Shown in pieces: positions 23,916 to 32,776 of a stretch of 64,000 bases of DNA. The stretch covers positions 1 to 64,000 of the forward strand of contig CAYGBK010000005.1 in the NCBI GenBank assembly GCA_964348095.1, written 5' to 3'. Source of the stretch: WVXP01 sp964348095. GTDB lineage: Bacteria > Desulfobacterota > BSN033 > WVXP01. A program made the position numbers and the translations under genes. Every line of letters starts with the position of its first letter. Within the stretch, counting starts at the first letter, position 1. A model generated the notes under the pieces. The model saw only the letters and a list, made by a program, of their open reading frames with translations, was not told the origin of the DNA and searched no databases.

Positions 23916-26638
23916 AACATGCGGCGTGGAATCGCTTTATTGGAGTGAAGCTGGTCTTTCTTTGGGCGATTGTTACGGCTTCTTTTATTGGATGTAGCGC
24001 ATTGAGAGGACCGGACAAGCCTGCTCTTCCTCCGACTGTGACGGAGCCGGTCACCATCACGGCGATCAATTTTTCGGACGAGGAGGACTACACTCGGGTC
24101 ACAATTGAGGGTTCGGGAGAGTTTATGTACGAGTTTCTCGAGTTACTCGAAGATCCGCTAAGGATCTCCGTGAAGATCGCAAATGCGTCATTTGAAGTGA
24201 CGACTCCCATTGTCGTTGATGATGGAACCGTGACAGAGATTGTTGCGATGACAGTCGGGGATCGTGGACGGATCGACATCGGACTCACGAGTCGGGTCGA
24301 CTATACGATCACTCAGGAGGCTACCAGACTGTATGTCGACATTGAAAAGGCTGAGGAGATGACGCCCCTTGCGATTGCCGAGCCGGAGCCTCCTATCAGT
24401 CTGGACCCTGCCAAGGCGCTGACGGATGTTTCGGTAGCGAAGAGAGGAGACATCACAGAGGTGACCATCACGACGGACGGGTTGCTCGGAGATTACAATG
24501 CCTTCACCCTCGAATCGCCAGCACGCCTTGTCATCGATCTATGGACATTAAAAAGCCGGGTTCCCAAGGCCAAGGCCACCGTTCCGGCTGGTACGGCGCA
24601 CCTCAAGCGCGTTCGCATCGGGAGACATCCGAAAAAGACTCGATTGGTCCTCGATTCATCGAGAGCCAAACTCGCTCCATATAGGATCGATCGTTTCCAG
24701 AGCAAATTGGTCGTCGCCATGGGTGATGTTGCGGCTCTGGAGCGAGAGATGGCAAGCGTTCTCGATGGCGTCGACTTCAAGCAGATAGACGACAAATCTC
24801 GCATGGTCCTTTCAAGCTCAACGCGGGTTGACTATGAAATCTTCAAGATGTCTCAGCGGGATATCGTCGTGGAGCTGAAAAAGACCAATGCGCCAAAACA
24901 CGTCAAACGAGCCCTTGACACCAAGGCCTTCGACAGCGCCGTCGAATACATTCGTATCTACAATGTGAGATCGGAGACCTCTAGAGATGTGAGGGTCGTC
25001 ATCCACCTCAGAGAAGCGGTCGATTTTGAAGCCTTTCAGGAAGGGAAGCGGATTTTTGTAGACTTTCAAAGGCCCCGAGCCGGGGGACGTGTTCAGACTG
25101 AACAGGAAATGCCGGAGGTGACCCCGGAGGCCCTTCAGGTCGAAAAAACAATGGCTGCTGAGACAACGACGGAGGAGGTGAACGGTCAAGGGGAAAAGGG
25201 TGAGCCAGAGACCGAGACGCCCGCTGCAGTGGGAGAAGAGTTGGCGGCAGGGGACGCAACGCCGGCACCGGAGAAGGTTGCGTCACCTTTGCCGGCTAAG
25301 GTGGCAGAAGAGAAGCCAGCTGTTGAGAAATCGACAAAGACCATAGGGAATCCGGGAGAGAAAGAAAAAACAGCGGAAGCCGCCATCTATGAATTTGGCA
25401 TCACACCGGAAAAGGAGTATACAGGACGGCGTCTTTCTCTCGACTTTAAGGACGCGGATATCAAGAACATCCTCCGCCTGATTGCAGAGGTGAGCGATCT
25501 CAATATCGTGGCAGGGGAGAACGTAAAAGGTAAAGTCACGATACGGCTCATTGACGTACCCTGGGACCAGGCCCTGGACATCATCCTCTTCTCGAACAAT
25601 CTCGGTATGATGCGCATCGGTAACGTCATTCGAGTTGCCCCGGTCGACGTCCTGAAAAAAGAACAGGAGCAGGTTCTCACCTCAAAGAGAACGCAGGAGA
25701 AGCTGGAAGATCTCGTTACTGAACTGATCCCGGTGAATTATTCGACGGCCCAAGAGCTTTCAACACAGGTCAAGACTATTCTCTCTGAGCGAGGGTCGGT
25801 CTCTACCGACAGCCGGACAAACACCCTTATCGTAAAGGACATCCCGACCAGCGTTGTCGAGGCCAGGGAACTTGTGACGACTCTCGATACCAAGACCCCG
25901 CAGGTCATCATCGAGGCGAGAATTGTTGAGGCGAGTACGAATTTCTCACGAGAATTGGGAATCAAGTGGGGAGGAACACTCGCCGATACCCGAATAGGTG
26001 GTGAGACAGGCACAGTCGGGGTCAGTGGGAGCGTTACTGGGGCATCACCTGCGGATACGATAGCGAATTTCCCAATTGGGGGGGCAACGAGTGCCATCAC
26101 CTTTAGTCTGGCGAATCTTGGAGACATCACCAATCTCGACGTAGAACTGAGTGCCCTCGAAACCGCTGGTGAGGGGGAAATTATTTCGGCGCCGAGGATT
26201 GCCACGCTGGACAACAAGGAGGCCTCAATCGAGCAAGGCCTCAGAATTCCCTACCTCAAGCTCACTGCAGAGGGGACGGCGACCACTGAGTTTATCGAGG
26301 CGAACATCAAGTTGACTGTGACCCCTCATGTGACAAATGACGGCCATATCAAAATGAATATCAAAGCATCGAAGGACACGCCCGATGATTCGATCACGGT
26401 GCAGGGGGTTCCGGCAATCGACAAGAAAGAGGCGATCACAGAGGTTCTTGTCAAGGACGGTGACATCGTGGTCATTGCCGGTATCTACAGCATCGAAAAG
26501 TCAGATAACGTGGAGCGGGTCCCCCTCCTCGGGAAAATCCCTATTTTGGGCTACTTCTTTAAGAGTACGATAAAAAATGATGACCGAAGGGATCTGTTGA
26601 TTTTCATATCACCAAAAATTGTTCAGGAAACGGCGTAG
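23912..26638 (+). CDS. pilQ: Type IV pilus secretin PilQ with AMIN domains (set 1)
   Basis: Outer-membrane pore, 908 residues. An N-terminal signal with a possible lipobox (FIGC, Cys28) would make it a lipoprotein, unlike most PilQ. Three AMIN-like peptidoglycan-binding repeats about 45-150, 168-272 and 285-390, an Ala/Glu/Pro linker about 395-490, N0/STN about 505-575, N1 about 600-670, then the secretin core with VEVDGS-like VELSALETAGEGEIISAPR and the C-terminal VPLLGKIPILGYFF. Last gene of the MglA-pil run; a hairpin follows at 26683. Confidence 0.96.
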   Translation: MKHAAWNRFIGVKLVFLWAIVTASFIGCSALRGPDKPALPPTVTEPVTITAINFSDEEDYTRVTIEGSGEFMYEFLELLEDPLRISVKIANASFEVTTPIVVDDGTVTEIVAMTVGDRGRIDIGLTSRVDYTITQEATRLYVDIEKAEEMTPLAIAEPEPPISLDPAKALTDVSVAKRGDITEVTITTDGLLGDYNAFTLESPARLVIDLWTLKSRVPKAKATVPAGTAHLKRVRIGRHPKKTRLVLDSSRAKLAPYRIDRFQSKLVVAMGDVAALEREMASVLDGVDFKQIDDKSRMVLSSSTRVDYEIFKMSQRDIVVELKKTNAPKHVKRALDTKAFDSAVEYIRIYNVRSETSRDVRVVIHLREAVDFEAFQEGKRIFVDFQRPRAGGRVQTEQEMPEVTPEALQVEKTMAAETTTEEVNGQGEKGEPETETPAAVGEELAAGDATPAPEKVASPLPAKVAEEKPAVEKSTKTIGNPGEKEKTAEAAIYEFGITPEKEYTGRRLSLDFKDADIKNILRLIAEVSDLNIVAGENVKGKVTIRLIDVPWDQALDIILFSNNLGMMRIGNVIRVAPVDVLKKEQEQVLTSKRTQEKLEDLVTELIPVNYSTAQELSTQVKTILSERGSVSTDSRTNTLIVKDIPTSVVEARELVTTLDTKTPQVIIEARIVEASTNFSRELGIKWGGTLADTRIGGETGTVGVSGSVTGASPADTIANFPIGGATSAITFSLANLGDITNLDVELSALETAGEGEIISAPRIATLDNKEASIEQGLRIPYLKLTAEGTATTEFIEANIKLTVTPHVTNDGHIKMNIKASKDTPDDSITVQGVPAIDKKEAITEVLVKDGDIVVIAGIYSIEKSDNVERVPLLGKIPILGYFFKSTIKNDDRRDLLIFISPKIVQETA

Positions 26639-26682
26639 ACTGCAGGGGTGGCTTGTCACACAGTCTGCTATCTGGTAAATTG

Positions 26683-26714
26683 AGGCCGAGTCTGGGGCTT
26701 TTCCAGCTCGGCCT
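26683..26714 (+). terminator. Hairpin terminator after pilQ
   Basis: Stem AGGCCGAG (26683-26690) pairs perfectly with CTCGGCCT (26707-26714), and an inner CTGG/CCAG extends it around a GGCTTTT loop. Only a short T run follows. It closes the long plus-strand gene run begun at 12240, 44 bases after the pilQ stop. Confidence 0.8.
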
Positions 26715-26819
26715 TTGAACATGAAAACGGGGGTTCGGCGGTCAGCTGGCAGGCATCAGCAGAGCCAGTAGGAAAGATATGGGATCAATCGCTGACGAGC
26801 TGGCCCATCGTGGCAATCA

Positions 26820-28478
26820 ATGATGAGGATCCAAAAGGCATCGATGACGCATGCTCGGAGGGTTGGGGCGGTCCTGTTGATCAGCCTCACTGCCTGGCTG
26901 GTGCCCCTAAATGACTGCGCTTCAGCCTCGAGTAAGACGGAAGCACTCTATCAGAAGGCTCGCCGCGCATACTATGCCCTTCAAAGTTCGCCGGAGAAGA
27001 AAAAGAAACGGGTCTATTGGGAGCAGTGCATCCGCCGCTTCCAGGCGGTTTACAAGACCTCTCCCGATAGCGACAGGGCCGATGATTCCCTTTTTATGGT
27101 TGGCACGCTATACGAGAACCTTAGTCGCTACTCTGGTCTCTCGTCTGACCTGGACTTGGCCATCTCCCCCTATCAGCGACTGACAACCCTCTACCCGTCT
27201 AGCCGCTACGCTGATGACGCCCAATTCAGAATTGGCGTCATTCACCAAAAAACTGGCGACTATGAGAAGGCCTTTCTGAGCTTCTCCAAGGTGGTCGAGC
27301 GGTTTCCGAAGGGGGACATGGTCGATGAGGCTCGAAAGCGGCTTGCCCAGTTGGAACCGTACCGTCCGAAGCCGAAACGCCTTATCGAGGTCACAGGCAT
27401 TCGGCACTGGTCCAACGCTGAGTATACCCGGGTGGTTATTGATCTAGAGGGGGAAACAGCGTTCAGGGATCATATTCTAAAAAGAGATCCAGATCGGGGT
27501 AAACCCCCGAGGATTTACATAGACATACAATCTGCTCAATTAGGCGCTTCGCTCAACCAGCCGATACCCATTCAAGATGGTCTGCTGACCATGGCGAGAG
27601 CGGCCCAGTATGCTCCAGATGTCGTCAGAGTCGTTCTGGACATGGAGTCTCTTAGCACTTACCGGACCTTCCCCCTGACAGCCCCCTTCCGTATCATTAT
27701 TGACGTCCATGGCAATGGGCGGACATCTCGGCCGCCCGAGAAGGAGAATCGGTCGCCTCAGAAGCCATCTCTCCCTCAACAGCTCGGCCTTGGTATCAGG
27801 CGAGTCGTTATCGACCCCGGTCACGGCGGAAAAGATCCCGGTGCCATCGGACCAGGAGGCCTCAAGGAGAAGAACGTTGTCTTGAAGATCGCTAAGAAGC
27901 TGGAAAGGAAACTAAAGAACGAGCGTGGCCTTGAACCGGTCCTCACCCGAAGGGGAGACGTCTTCATACCATTGGATGAGAGGACAGCCATTGCCAATAC
28001 CCAGAAAGCTGATCTCTTCGTTTCTATCCACGCCAATGCGACTCGAGGGCGGAGGACCAGAGGAATCGAAACCTACGTGCTCAACTTCGCTACCGACGAG
28101 GAGGCCATGGAATTGGCGGCCCTGGAGAATGCAGTTTCCACAAAGAAGTTGAGCGACCTTCAGTACATCCTGTACGATCTTATGCGCACAGCAAAGATTG
28201 GCGAATCTCGGACGCTGGCCGAACATGTCCAGGAGTCGGTTTACAGAGGACTTAAGCGCAAGTATTCTCGGATCCGCAATCTAGGGGTCAAGGAGGCCCC
28301 GTTTTATGTTCTGATCGGTGCGAACATGCCCTGCATCCTGGTCGAGGTCTCCTTTATCAGTAACAGGGAGGAGGAGAAAAGACTGAGAGACGACCGTTAT
28401 CTGGAGGAGATCGCAGACGGGATTAGCAATGGCATTGGGTTGTATATGGCGGAGATGGAGCGAGGGGCCTCACTGTGA
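26820..28478 (+). CDS. amiC: N-acetylmuramoyl-L-alanine amidase with AMIN domain
   Basis: Periplasmic cell-wall hydrolase that cuts the amide bond between muramic acid and L-alanine in septal peptidoglycan. 552 residues: signal peptide about 12-40, TPR-like helices about 42-180 (YPSSRYADDAQFRIGVIHQKTGDYEKAF), AMIN about 190-300, then Amidase_3 about 325-545. The zinc-site motifs are all visible: DPGHGG (His), GGLKEKN (Glu), VSIHAN (His) and the catalytic Glu in VEVSFISN. The N-terminal TPR addition is less usual than the plain AMIN-amidase form. Weak start context; ATG 26820 is followed by a second ATG. Confidence 0.92.
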   Translation: MMRIQKASMTHARRVGAVLLISLTAWLVPLNDCASASSKTEALYQKARRAYYALQSSPEKKKKRVYWEQCIRRFQAVYKTSPDSDRADDSLFMVGTLYENLSRYSGLSSDLDLAISPYQRLTTLYPSSRYADDAQFRIGVIHQKTGDYEKAFLSFSKVVERFPKGDMVDEARKRLAQLEPYRPKPKRLIEVTGIRHWSNAEYTRVVIDLEGETAFRDHILKRDPDRGKPPRIYIDIQSAQLGASLNQPIPIQDGLLTMARAAQYAPDVVRVVLDMESLSTYRTFPLTAPFRIIIDVHGNGRTSRPPEKENRSPQKPSLPQQLGLGIRRVVIDPGHGGKDPGAIGPGGLKEKNVVLKIAKKLERKLKNERGLEPVLTRRGDVFIPLDERTAIANTQKADLFVSIHANATRGRRTRGIETYVLNFATDEEAMELAALENAVSTKKLSDLQYILYDLMRTAKIGESRTLAEHVQESVYRGLKRKYSRIRNLGVKEAPFYVLIGANMPCILVEVSFISNREEEKRLRDDRYLEEIADGISNGIGLYMAEMERGASL

Positions 28479-28541
28479 AACAACCCCCGGGGTTTTGATC
28501 TCTTCGACCATGTCGGTCTTTGACGAGATATGGTAGTTTTC

Positions 28542-30260
28542 TCAGTGTGCGGTGTGAGGGGCTAGGTCTTTCACCTCCAGTTGAATCTTCTCTGATCCCA
28601 TCCACTGGTTTAACTGTGGAACAAAAACCAAATCAATCGGCCCTGATGTCAGTGGAAGGCGGTCGGCCATTCTAAAGCCTATGGCGTCGAATATCTGCTT
28701 GTCCTTGACTTTGAGCTTGAGGCTGTCGGCGCCAACGATTCTGCTGTCGCATACAGCGACGTTTTTGGAGAGAAAAAGGGGTCTCGGATTACCGACGCCG
28801 TGGGGTTCAAACATTATGAGGTCTTCGATCAGACGGCGATCGATTTCTTCTAGGGTGACCTCTACGTCAATGGCTATCTCAGGCCGAATTGTCTTATCCG
28901 CCACTTCCTTCGATATCACGCTCTCCAAGTGGTTTCGAAGGTCTTCGATAAACTCCGATCTGATGGTGAAACCCGCCGCCGCTCGGTGTCCGCCAAAACC
29001 CACTAGTAGCTCCCGGCATCGGAGGAGCGTTTGATAGAGGTCCAATCCATCGGTGCTTCGAGCTGAACCCCGTCCTAGATTATCCTGGTTGACGGCTATG
29101 AGAAAAGCGGCTTTCCCGAAACGTTCTACCAGCCGCGACGCAACGATACCGATAACGCCAGGATGCCAATGAGAAGATGAAAAGAGAAGCGATGACCGTC
29201 GAAGAACCTCGGGGAATCGTTCTATGTCTCTCAAAATCTCATCCAGGATCTGATCTTCCATTATCTGGCGTTGGCTATTTAGTCGGTCTATATCAGAGGC
29301 AATCCTATTGGCCTCCTCGTCGGACTCGGTCAGGAGAAGTTCGACAGCTTTACCCGCATAATCGAGCCGACCACAGGCATTCAGACGAGGAGAGAGTTTA
29401 AACGCGACGTGGCCTGTTTTTATGGTCTGTTTCTCTAGCCCTGAGATCGCTTTGAGGGCCTTGATTCCTGTGCGTCTCCCGCTGGTGAGTTCCTCAAGAC
29501 CAAATTTGACCAGAATTCTGTTCTCATCAAGGAGGGGAACCATATCGGCGATGGTTCCGAGACACACCAGATCGAGATATTTTTTTAGATTTGGTGGACT
29601 GCCGGCTTGCCAGTACCCCCTTTCCCGAAGTCTGACTCGAAGACCGATGAGAACCTGAAAAGCGACACCGACACCGGACAGCCTATCAAAGGGGAAGGGG
29701 CAGTCCTTTTGCTTCGGGTTCAGTATGGCTCGAGCAGGAGGGAGGTCGTCGGGGATCTCGTGATGATCAATAACAAGTGTATCCATACCAAGTTCAGAAG
29801 CTTTTTGAATCTCAAGGCGATTCGACACGCCACAGTCTGCTGTAATCAATAGATTCACCCCTTCTGCTCCGAACCGTTTCACACTCTCTATATTCAGCCC
29901 ATAACCCTCGGTAACCCGATGCGGTATATAATACCGAGGGTTCACCCCTAATTCCCTTAGGAAAGCGACAAGGATGGTTGTCGACGTGATACCATCGACA
30001 TCGTAATCTCCATAAACCATGATTGTTTCGTGATTGATCACGGCCTCCATGAGCCGATCGACGGCACGGTCCATGTCCTTCATAAGAAAGGGGCTGTGAA
30101 GGTGGGACAGTGAAGGGCTGATAAAACGTTCGCCTTGTTCGGGAGTTCTGACCTCTCGAGTCGAAAGGATTTGGGCAGCCGGTGGGGAGAGGTTCAGCTG
30201 TTTCATCAATCTATGGGAGATCTCGAGATCGGGTGGTCTCAGCGTCCACGTCCTATTCAT
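28542..30260 (-). CDS. recJ: Single-stranded-DNA-specific exonuclease RecJ
   Basis: 5'-3' exonuclease for recombination and mismatch repair, DHH phosphoesterase family, 572 residues. Motifs: VYGDYDVDGITS (motif I), ADCGVSN, the DHH triad in VIDHHEIPDDLP, then DHHA1 with GGHRAAAGFTI, and a C-terminal OB-like domain. Last gene of the minus-strand run; its start overlaps the pyrD end by eight bases. It converges with the amidase gene across 63 bases containing a tight CCCCCGGGG element that could serve as a shared terminator. Confidence 0.96.
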   Translation of the reverse strand: MNRTWTLRPPDLEISHRLMKQLNLSPPAAQILSTREVRTPEQGERFISPSLSHLHSPFLMKDMDRAVDRLMEAVINHETIMVYGDYDVDGITSTTILVAFLRELGVNPRYYIPHRVTEGYGLNIESVKRFGAEGVNLLITADCGVSNRLEIQKASELGMDTLVIDHHEIPDDLPPARAILNPKQKDCPFPFDRLSGVGVAFQVLIGLRVRLRERGYWQAGSPPNLKKYLDLVCLGTIADMVPLLDENRILVKFGLEELTSGRRTGIKALKAISGLEKQTIKTGHVAFKLSPRLNACGRLDYAGKAVELLLTESDEEANRIASDIDRLNSQRQIMEDQILDEILRDIERFPEVLRRSSLLFSSSHWHPGVIGIVASRLVERFGKAAFLIAVNQDNLGRGSARSTDGLDLYQTLLRCRELLVGFGGHRAAAGFTIRSEFIEDLRNHLESVISKEVADKTIRPEIAIDVEVTLEEIDRRLIEDLIMFEPHGVGNPRPLFLSKNVAVCDSRIVGADSLKLKVKDKQIFDAIGFRMADRLPLTSGPIDLVFVPQLNQWMGSEKIQLEVKDLAPHTAH

Positions 30261-31167
30261 TTTTCAGACTACCTACAATGTCTGTGATTCGTGCGATGCC
30301 ATGTCTTCTCAAGTATTGATTTAATTCGTCGATAATGTCCAGTGAGGAACGGGGATGGACGAAATGGGCCGTTCCTATCTCAACGGCCGACGCACCGGCG
30401 ATCATGAACTCGAGAGCGTCCATGGCCGTCACGATTCCGCCGATTCCGATGATGGGTATCTGAGCGACCTGTGCCACCTGCCAAACCATTCTCAATGCCA
30501 CCGGTCTGATGGCAGGGCCCGACAGTCCCCCAGTGCCGTACCTAAGGACAGGTTTTCGCCTGTCCACATCGATAGCCATGCCGAGGAGGGTGTTGATCAA
30601 GGAAATAGCATCGGCCCCTCCCTTCTGGACACTCTTCGCGATGAGCGTGATGTCAGTCACATTGGGGGACAGTTTCGCGATAACGGGCAGTGATGTGTTG
30701 CGTTTAACTGTGCGGATCACCTCAAAGGCCATTCGAGGGTCATGTCCGAAATAGCAGCCTCCCTTCCGGACGTTGGGACACGAGATGTTGACCTCGAGGC
30801 CGTCAATCTTTTGGCTGTCTAGTATGTGAGCAAGTTTGCCATACTCCTCTTCTGTATTACCAAAAATGTTAACGATGATCGGTGTTGTGTGTCGATTTAG
30901 GAAAGGGAGTTTCTCCCGAATAAAGACTTCGACGCCAACGTTCTGAAGGCCAATGGCGTTTAGCATCCCCGCGGCCGTTTCCACGATTCGAGGAGGAGGA
31001 TTGCCCTCTATAGGTTTCAGGGAGATGCCCTTTGGTATGACCGCCCCGAGTCGATTCAGATCAACGAGAGGGGCATATTCGTCACCGTATCCGAAAGTCC
31101 CAGAAGCGGTTATTATGGGATTCTTCAGCGATATGCTTGCAATTTTGACCGAGAGATCAGGCTCCAC
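30253..31167 (-). CDS. pyrD: Dihydroorotate dehydrogenase B, catalytic subunit
   Basis: FMN flavoprotein oxidising dihydroorotate to orotate in pyrimidine synthesis; works with PyrK. I chose the GTG at 31167 (MEPDLSVKIASISLKNPI, 304 residues) because AGGTGA lies just upstream and other class 1B enzymes begin the same way; the frame is open to 31182. Landmarks: ASGTFGYGDEY, NISCPNVRKGG with the class 1B active-site cysteine, KLSPNVTDI and GIGGIVTAMDALEF. Confidence 0.95.
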   Translation of the reverse strand: MEPDLSVKIASISLKNPIITASGTFGYGDEYAPLVDLNRLGAVIPKGISLKPIEGNPPPRIVETAAGMLNAIGLQNVGVEVFIREKLPFLNRHTTPIIVNIFGNTEEEYGKLAHILDSQKIDGLEVNISCPNVRKGGCYFGHDPRMAFEVIRTVKRNTSLPVIAKLSPNVTDITLIAKSVQKGGADAISLINTLLGMAIDVDRRKPVLRYGTGGLSGPAIRPVALRMVWQVAQVAQIPIIGIGGIVTAMDALEFMIAGASAVEIGTAHFVHPRSSLDIIDELNQYLRRHGIARITDIVGSLKNE

Positions 31168-31441
31168 GGCGTCACCTACCACACGTTCGAGTCGGGTTCG
31201 GAGATGGCTTCAGAATAGACATCCCGTGGCGCTCCTACTCTTTGGATCACGATCATCGACCCCTTCCAGCAATCGCCAACTCATCTCCTTGTTCTCTGCC
31301 ACTCAACCCCGTTTTTCTTTTACGGTGGGTCGGTTGCGATCCGTGGTCATAAAGCACATTCCGGGATGCTCTGGGGTCTGTCATTACATGCTGAGAGGTT
31401 TGTGTGGTGCTGTGTATTCCGACTGCTGTCTCCTGATGACT
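31168..31441 (-). other. Spacer between pyrK and pyrD
   Basis: About 270 bases separate the two subunit genes, which usually overlap or abut. No credible gene is present on either strand. Together with the hairpin at the pyrK stop this could reset or attenuate transcription before pyrD-recJ. Confidence 0.5.
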
Positions 31442-31463
31442 GACTCCTGCATCTACAGGAGTC
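31442..31463 (-). terminator. Hairpin at the pyrK stop codon (possible terminator or attenuator)
   Basis: Perfect 8-bp stem GACTCCTG/CAGGAGTC with a six-base loop, spanning the pyrK stop (31453-31455). No strong T run follows on either strand, so it may instead protect or process the mRNA between pyrK and pyrD. Confidence 0.45.
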
Positions 31464-32319
31464 GTTCCGTATTCTTCCAGTCGATTCTGCTCGCGTCGAA
31501 GACAGGCCCGTTTTTGCACACCATTTGGTAACCTTCGTCCCGGGTCCTGACCACACAGCTCAAACACGATCCTACACCGCACGCCATGCGGGCCTCCAAG
31601 GAAACCTGACAAGGGATCGAAAGCTCCTGATTAATGGCAGCCACCGTCGCCAGCATCTCAAGAGGGCCGCAAGCATACACCATGGTTTCCGAGTCCTTCG
31701 CCAAGTGGGGCCCATCCCGTTCAAACAGTTGCGTAATGAGGCCCCGAGTTCCCAGACTTCCGTCCTCAGTGGTCACCCTCACAGTCGCGCCCATGTCTTC
31801 CAGTTCTTTTTTGAGCAATACGTCCGGTTTTGACTTTCCTCCCACATAGGCACGCACGTGGGTTCCGTTACCCTTTCGAGTGATCGATTCGGCCAATCCG
31901 AAAAGAGAGGCAATGCCGAGCCCTCCGGCTATCATTATGCCGGTTCTTAAGCCTTCCGGAATGGTATAACCCCTCCCAAGGGGTCCAATCATGTCAACGG
32001 GCTTTCCCCGAGTCCATTCGGCCATCAGGCGTGTTCCCCGGCCTACGATTCGGAACAAGATGGACAAACGCCGCTGTCTCTTAGAGGTGAGTGAGCCCAT
32101 CGAATGGAGGCTGAAAGGGCGTCGTAGGAGAGGATCGAGGCCTGGACTGATTCTGATCATGAAGAATTCTCCAGGGTAAACCCTGAGGGAATCCGAAGCG
32201 GGCAGGGCAAGATCCAATCGATACACGGACGCTGAAATCGGCCGGTTCTCTGCCACGTGCGCGATAAACTGGAAGATTCTTCCTCTTTGTGAGTCGGAGG
32301 TTGAGTCAGGTAGATTCAC
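31453..32319 (-). CDS. pyrK: Dihydroorotate dehydrogenase B, electron-transfer subunit
   Basis: 288 residues: ferredoxin-reductase fold with FAD-binding RPFSLH, the NAD-binding MIAGGLGIASLFGLAE glycine-rich loop, and a C-terminal [2Fe-2S] cysteine cluster (CGVGSCLSCVV ... VCKNGPVF). Passes electrons from PyrD's FMN to NAD+. Abuts the upstream rimI-like gene (one base apart). Confidence 0.95.
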   Translation of the reverse strand: MNLPDSTSDSQRGRIFQFIAHVAENRPISASVYRLDLALPASDSLRVYPGEFFMIRISPGLDPLLRRPFSLHSMGSLTSKRQRRLSILFRIVGRGTRLMAEWTRGKPVDMIGPLGRGYTIPEGLRTGIMIAGGLGIASLFGLAESITRKGNGTHVRAYVGGKSKPDVLLKKELEDMGATVRVTTEDGSLGTRGLITQLFERDGPHLAKDSETMVYACGPLEMLATVAAINQELSIPCQVSLEARMACGVGSCLSCVVRTRDEGYQMVCKNGPVFDASRIDWKNTERLL

Positions 32320-32320
32320 C

Positions 32321-32776
32321 TTAGAGCTCTAGTTCCATGACGATTCCGTCTTCATGGTTGTCCTGATAGTACGCTTTTCGCACCCTTTCCTGTCGGAAAC
32401 CAAATCGGCCATAGATGGACAGAGCCGAGTGATTTGATTTTCGCACTTCTAAACCGATCCACCTCGCCCCATGATGACGAGAGAAATCAATCAGAAAGGC
32501 CACGAGCTTCTGTCCAAGACCGCATCGCCGGAAATCCTTGTGAACTGTCAAGTTGAGGAGATAGACCTCATCGTGGACGAGCCAGAAGACCAGATACCCT
32601 ACGATTCGATGTTCCTCATGCGCAACAAAGGCATGGGCACAATCATTTCTCATCTCGCTTTTGAAATTATTATCTGACCATGCTGAGTTGTGCGAGTGCC
32701 GCTCGATGGCCATGACATCCGGTAGGTCGTGGACCAACATGGAGCGAATCGCCACTTTTTTAAGTCGGGGGTTCAT
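32321..32776 (-). CDS. rimI: GNAT N-acetyltransferase, RimI-like
   Basis: 151 residues with the GNAT acetyl-CoA loop DFRRCGLGQKLVAFLI and the RimI-type C-terminal NHSALSIYGRFGFRQERVRKAYY. RimI acetylates the N-terminus of ribosomal protein S18. The start overlaps the upstream TPR gene by four bases. Other GNATs share these motifs, so the exact target is inferred. Confidence 0.85.
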   Translation of the reverse strand: MNPRLKKVAIRSMLVHDLPDVMAIERHSHNSAWSDNNFKSEMRNDCAHAFVAHEEHRIVGYLVFWLVHDEVYLLNLTVHKDFRRCGLGQKLVAFLIDFSRHHGARWIGLEVRKSNHSALSIYGRFGFRQERVRKAYYQDNHEDGIVMELEL

